Origin: an uncultured Eggerthella sp.
GTDB lineage: Bacteria > Actinomycetota > Coriobacteriia > Coriobacteriales > Eggerthellaceae
Assembly: GCA_900538545.1 (NCBI GenBank)
Contig: UPYK01000013.1
Coordinates: forward strand, 1 to 60,352
DNA: 60,352 nt
Direction of reading: 5' to 3'
The notes under the pieces were generated by a model. The model was not told the DNA's origin, did not search any database, and saw only the letters and a list, made by a program, of their open reading frames with translations. How positions within the stretch are numbered: position 1 is the first letter of the stretch; each line of letters opens with the position of its first letter. Position numbers and translations under genes: made by a program. This document shows positions 17,860-25,880 of this stretch, in pieces.

Positions 17860-18528
17860 TCATGCGCCCGGTATCAGGAGCGAGCCGAGCGCCCCTGCGG
17901 TGACATTCAAGTATTCACTGATGATATTGAAATGAAGGAGGTAGGGCAAGACGAACAGCACGATCAAGAAGATAGGGAACGCATACTGCTGAACCTTGTA
18001 ATAGGTGGGCAGGTACTTCACCGGCAAGAAGAACGCGATGATCGAAGAGCCATCGAGTGGCGGGATGGGCAGCAGATTGAAGAACATCAGATAGAGGTTC
18101 ACCATGATGAAGATCGGCAGGAACCACCAATAGAAGTAAAAGAAGAATTCCTGATGCGTAGTGAGAGCTTGCGCGTGCAAGGCGAACATGAGCGCTGAAC
18201 CGATGAGCGCCAGCACGAGATTCGCCGCCGGTCCCGCAAGACCGACCACCACATCGCCCACACGCTTGTCCTTGAAGTTGTTCGGGTTATAGGGCACCGG
18301 CTTTGCATAACCGAACACCGGCGCATGCATGAATGCCAACAGAAGCGGCAGGATGATCGTGCCGAACGGATCGATGTGCTTGAGCGGATTGAGCGTGAGG
18401 CGGCCGCTTTGCTTAGCAGTATTGTCTCCAAGCTTGTAAGCGGCGAACCCATGCATGAATTCATGGCAGACGATGGCAGGGATGAACGCCAGAATGCTGC
18501 AAACGATATAAACTACCTGATAATCCAT
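17860..18528 (-). CDS. Site-2 protease family (M50) membrane metalloprotease
   Basis: A 222-residue polytopic protein with the zinc motif HEFMH (residues about 22-26) inside the first hydrophobic region and the third ligand in LLPIPPLDGS. GDNTAKQSGRLTLNPLKHIDPFG between them is typical of the short M50B proteins widespread beside scpA. About five membrane segments are predicted. The substrate is unknown. The ATG at 18528 is supported by AGAGG 5 nt upstream; longer readings run into trmL. No PDZ or CBS domain is present. Confidence 0.9.
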   Translation of the reverse strand: MDYQVVYIVCSILAFIPAIVCHEFMHGFAAYKLGDNTAKQSGRLTLNPLKHIDPFGTIILPLLLAFMHAPVFGYAKPVPYNPNNFKDKRVGDVVVGLAGPAANLVLALIGSALMFALHAQALTTHQEFFFYFYWWFLPIFIMVNLYLMFFNLLPIPPLDGSSIIAFFLPVKYLPTYYKVQQYAFPIFLIVLFVLPYLLHFNIISEYLNVTAGALGSLLIPGA

Positions 18529-18542
18529 TACCACCTCTGCTT

Positions 18543-19013
18543 TTACACGAGACCCGAGAAGCCGTTTTGGTGCAGCGCTTCGTAAGCGCCGATCGCCGCT
18601 GCATTCGACAGATTGAGCGAACGCAGGCCCTCTTTCATAGGGATGCGCACGCACTGCGCAGCATAACGCTCCAAGATCTCTGGATCGATGCCGCGGCTTT
18701 CGCGCCCGAACACCAAGAAGACCTCTCCTGCATAGTCTACTTCAGCGTAGCTGCGTTCAGCCTGCCCTGTGAAAAAGTACAGATTATCCGCGCTATGTTC
18801 ATCGAGAAAAGCTTTTGTGCTCGCGTGATGGATGATCTTCACGTCGTCCCAGTAATCGAGCCCGGCGCGCTTGAGATTGCGCTCGGAAGGACGAAACCCC
18901 AGTGGCTCCACCAAATGCAGGGTTGCACCGATGCAGGCACACGTACGCGCGATATTGCCCGTATTCTGAGGTATCTCAGGCTCGAAGAGCACGATGTGGA
19001 GTTTCAACGACAT
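18543..19013 (-). CDS. trmL: tRNA (cytidine(34)-2'-O)-methyltransferase
   Basis: A 156-residue SPOUT-class enzyme methylating the ribose of the wobble base of certain tRNA-Leu species. Signatures are LFEPEIPQNTGNIARTCAC, LVEPLGF, FGRESRGIDPEIL and the knot motif IPMKEGLRSLNLSNAAAI. Length fits TrmL, with no N-terminal extension. It is 70 nt downstream of the ABC-F gene. Nucleotide specificity is known for E. coli TrmL and assumed here. Confidence 0.93.
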   Translation of the reverse strand: MSLKLHIVLFEPEIPQNTGNIARTCACIGATLHLVEPLGFRPSERNLKRAGLDYWDDVKIIHHASTKAFLDEHSADNLYFFTGQAERSYAEVDYAGEVFLVFGRESRGIDPEILERYAAQCVRIPMKEGLRSLNLSNAAAIGAYEALHQNGFSGLV

Positions 19014-19083
19014 ATCACTCTTTTCTTCCTTGTTGGGCGCAGAACAAACGGCCGCGGCGGCACCTCAGATCGGGAATGCTGGC

Positions 19084-21126
19084 TTACGCTTGCTCGCGCA
19101 TCGCTTCTTCGACCTCTTCAGACAGTGCGATCCATTCTTCCTCATGTTCGGCAAGGCGTTTCTTGAGCAACGCATGTTCAGCGATCGCCTCGGTCGAACG
19201 TTCAGCATCCTCATAGAATGCCGGATCCGCCATGGCTGAGGTAAGCTCATCCATGCGCTTTTGTTCAGTCTCGATGAGCTTATCGAGCTCCGCAATGCGC
19301 TTGCGCTGGTTCTTCAGCGCAGCATAGAGCTGGTTGCGTCGCTCTGCTTCGGCGCGTTTCTGCTCCTTCGTTTTGGGGACCGATTGACTCTTCTGACGAC
19401 GATGCGAACGCACCGTCACTTCGGTCTCTGCTCCACCAGGAACGCCCGGAGCAGCTGCGCTTCCCTGCTCAGAGTTCGTAGCTCTCCCCTGCACCGTGTG
19501 CAGCTTCTTGGATGGTACTGTCTCGCTTTGCTCTTCCAAGCTCGTCTTGTAGAGGTAGTAGTCGTAATCACCCGGATAGGACGTGACCCCTTCAGGCGTG
19601 ATCTCGATGATGCGATTCGCCACCGAGCGGATGAGATGGCGATCATGCGAAATGAGCACGATGGTGCCTTCGAATTGCTTGAGCGCCTGCTCGAGGATAT
19701 CTGCACTAGCGATATCGAGATGGTTGGTAGGCTCGTCCAAGCAGAGCAGCGGTGTGGGTGCCACGAGCATCTTCGCGAGCGCCAAGCGACATTTCTCACC
19801 ACCAGAGAGCACCGCGACCTTCTTGTCGATATCGTTCGGTCCGAAGAGGAACGAGCCCAAGAGCGTACGCACCTGTGAGATCGTCCACTGCGGCGCCACG
19901 CGGTCAAGTTCCTCGAACACCGTATTGCCAGGATTCAGCTCTTCAAGCTGGTGCTGTGCGAAATACGACTTCGTCACATGCACGCCATAGCTTATCGCGC
20001 CGCTATCAGGCTCGAGCACCCCCGCGAGCATCTTCAGAAGCGTCGACTTCCCTGCTCCATTCGGCCCAACGAGCGCCACTTTCTCGCCACGATAGAGCGC
20101 CAAGTCGAGCCCCTTGTAGACGACCTTCGGTCCGAATGCCTTATCCACCGCTTCGGCCGCGACCACTTTATCGCCTGTTCGAGGCGGCTGTTGGAAGCTG
20201 AACTTCACTTTCTTGCGCTCTTCGGGCACCTGGATGATCTCCATGCGCTCGATCTTCTTCACGCGGTCCTGGACCTGCTTGGCTTTCGTAGCCTTATAGC
20301 GGAAACGCTCGATGAATGCCTCCATATGCGCGATCTCTTCGGCCTGTTTGGCAGCCTGTTCACGCAAGAGTTCCAAGCGCTCTTCGCGCTGGGTCAGGTA
20401 GCTCGAATAGTTGCCGGTATAGAGCGTTACCTTCCCTAGGTCGATCTCAGCAACGCGACTGACCGTATTGTCCAAGAATTCACGGTCATGGCTCACCATG
20501 AGAACCGCCCCTTGGTAGCTTTTCAGGAAGCTCTCGAGCCACTTCACGCTTTCAAGATCGAGATGATTGGTCGGCTCGTCCAAAAGGAGGATCTCGGGAT
20601 TGCGCGTGAGAAGCTTGGCGAGCGCGATGCGCATCTGCCAGCCACCCGAGAACTCACTCGTGCGACGCTTCATATCCTCTTCTTTGAAGCCCAGACCGAA
20701 GAGCACCGCACGCACTCTGCTCTCGAGCGTATAGCCACCCATTGCCTCATACATATCGCTCGCTTTGCCATAAGCTGCAAGCGCTGCTTCGCTCGGGTCT
20801 TCGCCGAGCGCCGCTTCAAGCTCACGCAAACGCTGCTCCTGGCGCACGACCTCATGCTGAGCAGAGAGCACCTCTTCGAAGATGGGATTATCACCCATCT
20901 CGATCGCTTCCTGTTCAAGGTAGCCGACCTGCGCGTTCTTCGCGATGATCACGCGCCCTTCGTCGGGCTCGTCCTTGCCAGAGATGATGTTAAGCAGCGT
21001 GGTCTTGCCTGCCCCATTCGGTCCAACGAGCGCAAGACGATCGAATTCTTCCAAGCGCAAAGAGACCCCCGAGAACAATTCCCGGGAGCCAAACGATTTC
21101 GCGATCTGTTCGAGCTGTAAAATCAT
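19084..21126 (-). CDS. ABC-F family ATPase
   Basis: A 680-residue soluble protein with two ABC domains and no membrane segment. Walker A motifs are GPNGAGKTTL (about residues 36-45) and GPNGAGKSTL (about 355-364); signatures are FSGGWQMR and LSGGEKCR; both Walker B motifs read LLDEPTNHLD-like. The interdomain linker (about 225-315) is basic and helical, and the C-terminal ~80 residues form a coiled coil as in Uup and YdiF. ABC-F proteins act on the ribosome, in translation or ribosome-targeted drug protection; which is not decidable here. A near-leaderless promoter lies directly upstream. Confidence 0.9.
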   Translation of the reverse strand: MILQLEQIAKSFGSRELFSGVSLRLEEFDRLALVGPNGAGKTTLLNIISGKDEPDEGRVIIAKNAQVGYLEQEAIEMGDNPIFEEVLSAQHEVVRQEQRLRELEAALGEDPSEAALAAYGKASDMYEAMGGYTLESRVRAVLFGLGFKEEDMKRRTSEFSGGWQMRIALAKLLTRNPEILLLDEPTNHLDLESVKWLESFLKSYQGAVLMVSHDREFLDNTVSRVAEIDLGKVTLYTGNYSSYLTQREERLELLREQAAKQAEEIAHMEAFIERFRYKATKAKQVQDRVKKIERMEIIQVPEERKKVKFSFQQPPRTGDKVVAAEAVDKAFGPKVVYKGLDLALYRGEKVALVGPNGAGKSTLLKMLAGVLEPDSGAISYGVHVTKSYFAQHQLEELNPGNTVFEELDRVAPQWTISQVRTLLGSFLFGPNDIDKKVAVLSGGEKCRLALAKMLVAPTPLLCLDEPTNHLDIASADILEQALKQFEGTIVLISHDRHLIRSVANRIIEITPEGVTSYPGDYDYYLYKTSLEEQSETVPSKKLHTVQGRATNSEQGSAAAPGVPGGAETEVTVRSHRRQKSQSVPKTKEQKRAEAERRNQLYAALKNQRKRIAELDKLIETEQKRMDELTSAMADPAFYEDAERSTEAIAEHALLKKRLAEHEEEWIALSEEVEEAMREQA

Positions 21127-21137
21127 AAGTAGGAATC

Positions 21138-21167
21138 AGTGTAGTGAATTCGCCCTACAGCGTCCAA
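21138..21167 (-). promoter_or_regulatory. Promoter at the head of the minus-strand housekeeping cluster
   Basis: On the minus strand TTGGAC (21162-21167) is followed after 18 nt by TACACT (21138-21143). Only 11 nt separate the -10 from the ABC-F ATG and there is no ribosome-binding site, so the transcript would have a leader of about 4 nt. Inferred from consensus match. Confidence 0.5.
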
Positions 21168-21205
21168 CCATGCGCATGACCGAACGCGCGAACGGCACGT
21201 TGCCC

Positions 21206-21297
21206 AAGATGACAAAGCTACCTGACCCCTAGCACACTGTTCCTTACCCTCTCCACTGGTCGAGCTGGTGTCAAGCGACCGGGTAGTTTGTCATCTT
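21206..21297. repeat. Dispersed hairpin-forming intergenic repeat, copy 2 (complete)
   Basis: Outer arms 21206-21227 and 21277-21297 are inverted repeats of about 21 bp (AAGATGACAAA..CTACC against GGTAGTTTGTCATCTT) enclosing about 49 nt. The centre includes 21 bases, 21246-21266 (core CTCTCCACTGGTCGAG), found exactly in reverse complement at 60298-60318. The right arm is identical to 69-89. It fills the gap between the ABC-F gene and the LysR gene, starting 6 nt beyond the LysR stop codon. Confidence 0.8.
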
Positions 21298-21303
21298 TGC
21301 GGA

Positions 21304-22236
21304 TTAGTCGAAGAAGAGCATATCGGGATCAGAGCGATCGAGTTCGCTCGATTCCACGAACTTGATGAAATCATCCACGCAGAACGGATGGTATTTCTTC
21401 TCGTTGAATGCCATATAGATCGTGTGATAGAAGCGCTTCTTCTCGGTCGCATTATTGTAGAGCGGCTTCACCACGATGCCTTGCACGTGATTAAGGAAGA
21501 ACGTGTCGAGCATGAGCGCCACTTCAACGCCATTCGCAGCAAACCCGGCAAGGATCGATTCGTCGTCGAAGGCATAGCGGACGTTGGGAAGATTCCACGT
21601 ATCGAGCGTGGCCTTGACCGCCTTTCCCAGAGGGATCTGCTCACGATAGGTAATGAGCTCAACATCTTCCAGGTCTTCAGGCACGATGAATTCTTTATCA
21701 GCCAGTGGACTGTCGGCATTCATCGCGATGATGAATTCCTGAGCAAGCACCGGAACATAGTGCAAGTCATCGCCGAAATCGTCGTCGCGCGCGCAAAACA
21801 CCACGTCGAATTGCCCTTCATTCAAGCTACCGAGCAACTCCTGTGAGCGTTTCTGCGAGATATTGAAATCGTAGCGATGATCGCTGGAGCGATGGTATTG
21901 ATTCAAGAGCTGGGGAATGTAGTCGGTCTGCACCGTGATGATGCAACCAAGATCGATAAGCCCACCATCGCTCTCTCCTGAATAGCTCTTCATGACCGCC
22001 ACGCCTTTGTCGAGCTGCTCGAGCGCCGCATTCACGTACTCGAGGAACTCAGCGCCATACTTGGTAAGCTCGACGTTGCGGCCCTTCTTTTGGAAGAGCG
22101 CCACGCCTAATTCGTTTTCGAGCGAAGAGATGGACCCAGAAAGCGTCGGTTGCGTGATGAAGAGCTCTTTTGCTGCGCGCGTATAGTGCTGCAGGTCTGC
22201 AAGCTTGCTGAAATAGTAGAGTTGCGAAAGGTTCAT
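21304..22236 (-). CDS. LysR-family transcriptional regulator
   Basis: A 310-residue regulator: residues 1-60 form the winged helix-turn-helix (MNLSQLYYFSKLADLQHYTR, TQPTLSGSISSLENELGVAL), and about 90-300 the effector-binding domain. The ATG at 22236 was chosen because GGAG lies 5 nt upstream and the HTH begins there. It is downstream of, and codirectional with, the fix genes but separated by a terminator and has its own TATAAT at 22277-22282. A motif shared between its upstream region and the dehydrogenase intergenic region suggests that it controls both. The effector, perhaps an acyl-CoA or its parent acid, is speculative. Confidence 0.93.
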   Translation of the reverse strand: MNLSQLYYFSKLADLQHYTRAAKELFITQPTLSGSISSLENELGVALFQKKGRNVELTKYGAEFLEYVNAALEQLDKGVAVMKSYSGESDGGLIDLGCIITVQTDYIPQLLNQYHRSSDHRYDFNISQKRSQELLGSLNEGQFDVVFCARDDDFGDDLHYVPVLAQEFIIAMNADSPLADKEFIVPEDLEDVELITYREQIPLGKAVKATLDTWNLPNVRYAFDDESILAGFAANGVEVALMLDTFFLNHVQGIVVKPLYNNATEKKRFYHTIYMAFNEKKYHPFCVDDFIKFVESSELDRSDPDMLFFD

Positions 22237-22276
22237 GTGCACTCCGATACCGACACGTGATTCTAGTTTCAAGAAA

Positions 22277-22297
22277 ATTATAGCAGAAATCGATAGG
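22277..22297 (-). promoter_or_regulatory. Promoter and candidate autoregulatory site of the LysR gene
   Basis: TATAAT on the minus strand at 22277-22282 lacks a good -35. Immediately upstream, CCTATCGATTTC (22286-22297) closely matches CCTATCGAATC near 27347 in the dehydrogenase control region. A regulator bound there would touch the -35 zone. Inference from shared sequence. Confidence 0.45.
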
Positions 22298-22321
22298 TTC
22301 AAAGTAACTGATAGCACAAAA

Positions 22322-22348
22322 CAATAGACCCTTCAAAAGGGTCTATTG
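22322..22348 (-). terminator. Terminator of the fix operon
   Basis: A perfect 12-bp stem (CAATAGACCCTT / AAGGGTCTATTG) with a 3-nt loop, 70 nt beyond the fixX stop, followed on the minus strand by TTTT. The stem is only moderately GC-rich. Confidence 0.65.
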
Positions 22349-22417
22349 CCTGTTCAGTCTATTGAATTGGAGCGAGTCGAAATCACACGAGCATGTTCCT
22401 GCCCCGCTTACAAGATC

Positions 22418-22720
22418 CTAGCCGAAACGATATTCGATACCCATGGTCGGCTGCGGATACTCCCACTTCTCAAGGATGGTCTCGCCGCAGATCATGCGAC
22501 AGGTGCCACATTCGAGGCAACCCGCATAATCGAAGCGCTTGCTGCCATCGTCCTCGACCTTGTAAAGAGCTGCAGGACAGCACAGCACGAGCTTGCGGAA
22601 TTCCTCGTCGGAAGGATTGTCTTTTAGAACGATATGGGCGTTCTCTTCGTCAACATTGAACTTATCGATCGAGAGCTTCTCGTCGACATTGACGGTGATA
22701 TCACAAACGTTCTCTATCAT
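22418..22720 (-). CDS. fixX: Ferredoxin-like protein FixX
   Basis: A 100-residue ferredoxin of the FixX family. The C-terminal half carries LCCPAALY and CLECGTCRMICGE, enough cysteines for one 4Fe-4S cluster; the second cluster site of ordinary ferredoxins is missing, as usual in FixX. It pairs with FixC, passing electrons between the flavoproteins FixAB and the quinone pool. Its ATG overlaps the fixC stop by 4 nt, so the two are made together. Confidence 0.9.
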   Translation of the reverse strand: MIENVCDITVNVDEKLSIDKFNVDEENAHIVLKDNPSDEEFRKLVLCCPAALYKVEDDGSKRFDYAGCLECGTCRMICGETILEKWEYPQPTMGIEYRFG

Positions 22721-24036
22721 AGCGCTTTGATTCCTTTCATGGCGTCCTTGGCGATCTTCATGATGCCAACCTTCTTCACCGGACCCATCGCCATCTTCTT
22801 CATGCTCTGACGTGGCTTGCCATCGACGATGAACATCGGGTTCATGATATCGCGGATCATCTCAGGATATTCATTGAACATGCGCGGGCATTCTTCAAGG
22901 AACTCAGGGAAGTTCTGATATTGCTTCATATCACGCATGACGAACGAATCATCGAGCATGGTCTTGTAGCACTGCAGACCTGCCTTGGAGGTATCGCCTG
23001 CATCGAGAGCCTGTGCAGCCGCCTTACCAGCGATCTGACCAGCTGCGATCGCAAGGTCCATACCACGAACGGTATAACCGAGGTTCATGCACATCATAGC
23101 CGCATCGCCCGCGACGATAACACCATTGCCAACGAGTTCAGGCATCATCTTCAGGCCGCCTTCAGGAACAACGTGACCGGAATATTCGACGAGCTTACCA
23201 CCACGGATGACCGGAGCGATCTCAGGACGATTCTTGAAGTTCTCAAGCATCTGATAGACCGGGATGTCCTGCTTGATGACTTCGGACATCGTAGCAACGA
23301 TACCGACTGAAACGGTGTCTTCGTTGGTGTAGATGAATGCACCACCGATAGCACCATTGGTCAAGCTACCAGCGAAGAGCCAGGAAGCGCCTTCACCAGG
23401 ATTGCAAAGGAAGCGGCTTTCGATGGTCTCAGGGTCGAGCTGAATCGTTTCCTTCGCACCAACAGCGACTTCGTTGATCGCAGGAGCAGGCTTCGTGGTA
23501 AGACCAGCCTTCTGCGTAAGGAGCGAATTGACGCCATCGGCCAAGATGACCATCTTCGCGGTCATTTCCTCGCCCGCAGCAGAGATGCCAACGACTTTGC
23601 CATTGGAAATGAGCAGATCCTCGACCGCGATGCCTGGAATAATTTCAGCACCTGCTTCTTCTGCCTTTTCAGCGAGCCACTGATCGAACGGCGCACGCAG
23701 CACGGTCCAGGATTCCTGACCCGGCTCGGTGAGCTCACGCGAAGTGAAGTCGACCGTGAAGTTCGAATCGGGAGCCATGAGCGAAATGCGCTCGTGAGCA
23801 ACCTTGCGCTGAAGCGGTGCATCGAGGTAATCGGGGAAAACCTGTGCAAGAGAATGGGTGTAGATACGACCACCGGTCATGTTCTTCGCACCCGAATAGT
23901 TGCCGCGCTCAACAACGAGAACAGCTTTGCCTGCTTCGGCGAGGGTGTAAGCCGCCACGCAGCCTGCGCAACCACCACCGACAACAATGACGTCGAAATC
24001 AGGTTCGAAATCGGCATCCAGAGTAATCTCGGCCAT
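22717..24036 (-). CDS. fixC: FAD-dependent electron-transfer flavoprotein-quinone oxidoreductase FixC
   Basis: A 439-residue flavoprotein of the FixC/ETF-QO family. The dinucleotide-binding motif is VVGGGCAGCVAAYTLAEAG near residue 15-35; AKNMTGGRIY and the FAD-binding GNGVIVAGDAAMMCMNLGY are characteristic. It is expected to sit at the membrane face and, with FixX, move electrons between FixAB and menaquinone. AAAGG is placed upstream of the ATG at 24036; the in-frame ATG at 24063 lies in the terminator hairpin region and was rejected. Confidence 0.92.
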   Translation of the reverse strand: MAEITLDADFEPDFDVIVVGGGCAGCVAAYTLAEAGKAVLVVERGNYSGAKNMTGGRIYTHSLAQVFPDYLDAPLQRKVAHERISLMAPDSNFTVDFTSRELTEPGQESWTVLRAPFDQWLAEKAEEAGAEIIPGIAVEDLLISNGKVVGISAAGEEMTAKMVILADGVNSLLTQKAGLTTKPAPAINEVAVGAKETIQLDPETIESRFLCNPGEGASWLFAGSLTNGAIGGAFIYTNEDTVSVGIVATMSEVIKQDIPVYQMLENFKNRPEIAPVIRGGKLVEYSGHVVPEGGLKMMPELVGNGVIVAGDAAMMCMNLGYTVRGMDLAIAAGQIAGKAAAQALDAGDTSKAGLQCYKTMLDDSFVMRDMKQYQNFPEFLEECPRMFNEYPEMIRDIMNPMFIVDGKPRQSMKKMAMGPVKKVGIMKIAKDAMKGIKAL

Positions 24037-24063
24037 TTTTTTCCTTTCAAAGGGTGAATACAT

Positions 24064-24091
24064 AAAAAGGGCGCCCCGTTTTGAGGCGCCC
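24064..24091 (-). terminator. Internal terminator/attenuator between fixB and fixC
   Basis: GGGCGCC (24069-24075) pairs with GGCGCCC (24085-24091), and the minus strand then reads TTTTT. It is located 13 nt beyond the fixB stop codon and 28 nt before the fixC start, inside an otherwise tight operon, so it probably reduces rather than abolishes downstream transcription. Confidence 0.7.
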
Positions 24092-24103
24092 CTATAAAAC
24101 CTC

Positions 24104-24988
24104 TTAGAGTTTTTCGATCAAAGCGGGAACGACCGTCTTGATGTCGCCAACGATACCATAGTCAGCCTGCTTGAAGATAGGAGCGTTAGCATCCTTGTTC
24201 ACAGCGATGATGGTATCAGCGCCGGTGACGCCGACCATGTGCTGCATCTGACCGGAGATACCGAGAGCGATGTAAGCCTTAGGAGCGAGCTGAAGGCCAG
24301 AAACGCCGATGTAGAGGTTCTTCGGCAGCCAGTTGACGTTCTCAGCGAGCGGACGGGAGCAACCGAGTTCGCCACCAACCTTAGCGCAGAGATCGCGAGC
24401 GATCTGCAGTTCGTCTTCCTCAGCGAAGCCACGGCCTGCACCAACGACGACGTCGACCTTGGTGAGGTCAGCACCGGTGCGCGGAACCTCCTTGGTGCCA
24501 CGAAGAACGAGGGGCTTCTCGGGAGCAGTGTAAGCGATGGTCTCGACCGTGTCGGTACCCGTGGGCTCTGCATCGTCGAAGCAGGTAGCAGCAATGGTGT
24601 AGATCTTCGCACCGTTAGCCTTCTGCTTGTTCTCTGCCAAGCCACCGAAGTACATGTTGGTGACGACATCGCCATCGATAGCGGTGACATCGGAGATGAC
24701 CGAAGCGCCCAGGCTTGCAGCGAGCAGACCAGCGAGGATCTTGTCGCGCGGGGTGGGCTCGACGAGCACAACATCGGGGTTCTCTGCATTGTAGACCGCG
24801 ATCACGCCAGCAGCAGCGTTCTCGACCGGCTCGCCTGCCGGAAGTTCGATATCGTAAGCCTTGTCAGCGATGCCCGTCTCAGGAGCACCCTTGACGACCG
24901 CCAGAACTACCTCATCAGCGATAGAACGGGCACCAGCACAAAGAGCACGCTGGCCATCGATGGTTTCTGCCAATACTAATGCTTTCAT
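24104..24988 (-). CDS. fixB: Electron transfer flavoprotein alpha subunit FixB
   Basis: A 294-residue EtfA/FixB-type protein. The C-terminal FAD domain is recognised by GAGRGFAEEDELQIARDL, GCSRPLAENVNWLP and ALGISGQMQHMVGV. The N-terminal domain is shorter than in mitochondrial-type EtfA, as in other FixB proteins. With FixA it accepts or donates electrons to acyl-CoA dehydrogenases. It follows fixA by 23 nt and is followed by a terminator-like hairpin. Confidence 0.93.
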   Translation of the reverse strand: MKALVLAETIDGQRALCAGARSIADEVVLAVVKGAPETGIADKAYDIELPAGEPVENAAAGVIAVYNAENPDVVLVEPTPRDKILAGLLAASLGASVISDVTAIDGDVVTNMYFGGLAENKQKANGAKIYTIAATCFDDAEPTGTDTVETIAYTAPEKPLVLRGTKEVPRTGADLTKVDVVVGAGRGFAEEDELQIARDLCAKVGGELGCSRPLAENVNWLPKNLYIGVSGLQLAPKAYIALGISGQMQHMVGVTGADTIIAVNKDANAPIFKQADYGIVGDIKTVVPALIEKL

Positions 24989-25011
24989 ATTCTTATACCG
25001 CCTTCTCTAGG

Positions 25012-25767
25012 TTATTTGAGTGCTTCGGCAACAGCAGCGACGAATGCGTCGATGTCGCCCTCTTCGAAGATCTGATTCTTACGCGGAGCAAGTTCAGGAG
25101 CCTTGATCTCCTCGACGTCGACCTTGACGTCGACCGGAACAGCAGCAGCCTCAACGGTTTGCGGCTTCTTCTTCGCAGCCAGGATGTCGCGCATGCCAGC
25201 GATGCGAGGAGTTGCGATATCGGGAGAGACTGAAACGACAGCAGGGAGCGGGACCTCGATCTCTTCGACCTCCTCATCGAGCGTGCGCTCGACAACGAGC
25301 TTGTCGCCCTCAGCGGTGAGCGAGGTGACCTCGTTGATGGTAGGAACGCCGAGTGCAGCAGCGAGCTGGATGTTGACCTGACCAGCATAGAGGTCAGCAG
25401 AACCATCGCCGCAGATGATGACGTCATAGTCGGGGACCTTGGTCTCGACGATGTTCTTCAGGACCTGAGCGGTAGCGTAGGAGTCAGCCGTCTCGAGCGC
25501 ATCGTCGGTAGCCATGAACAGCTCATCGACGCCAAGAGCGAGGATGTTCTGCTTAGCCTTGGTGTCGTCGTTCTTGGCAGGAACAGCGCTGATGGCGATC
25601 ACCTGGGAGCCATCGTTGGCAGCTGCGAACTGAGCAGCAGCCTCGAGCGCATTCTTATCGTATTCGGAGATCTTCGGCTTAGCTTTGGAATAGTCCAAAG
25701 AACGATCGGGAGAAACGAAGATGTCCTGATCGTCAGGTACTACTTTTACAGCAACAACAATTTTCAT
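25012..25767 (-). CDS. fixA: Electron transfer flavoprotein beta subunit FixA
   Basis: A 251-residue EtfB/FixA-type protein (MKIVVAVKVVPDDQDI at the N terminus; SEYDKNALEAAAQF; ICGDGSADLYAGQVNIQLAA; PAVVSVSPDIATPRIAGM). FixA binds AMP or, in bifurcating forms, a second FAD; the sequence alone does not settle which. Between ATGs at 25776 and 25767, the latter fits better since GGAG is 10 nt before it but only 1 nt from the other. It follows an attenuator hairpin after the upstream dehydrogenase. Confidence 0.92.
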   Translation of the reverse strand: MKIVVAVKVVPDDQDIFVSPDRSLDYSKAKPKISEYDKNALEAAAQFAAANDGSQVIAISAVPAKNDDTKAKQNILALGVDELFMATDDALETADSYATAQVLKNIVETKVPDYDVIICGDGSADLYAGQVNIQLAAALGVPTINEVTSLTAEGDKLVVERTLDEEVEEIEVPLPAVVSVSPDIATPRIAGMRDILAAKKKPQTVEAAAVPVDVKVDVEEIKAPELAPRKNQIFEEGDIDAFVAAVAEALK

Positions 25768-25832
25768 AACTTTCATGCTCCTTTTCTTTTTCTCAAGCAC
25801 AAATTTGGAAGCGGTATTACTTTAACCACTCA

Positions 25833-25864
25833 AAATAGTGACCCACGTGAGCGGGTCACTATCG
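25833..25864 (-). terminator. Internal terminator/attenuator between acyl-CoA dehydrogenase and fixA
   Basis: A perfect 10-bp stem (ATAGTGACCC / GGGTCACTAT, 25837-25846 and 25855-25864) with an 8-nt loop, followed on the minus strand by TTTT. It begins 16 nt after the dehydrogenase stop and about 70 nt before fixA. Confidence 0.7.
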
Positions 25865-25880
25865 TAACGCAGTTGTTTAA

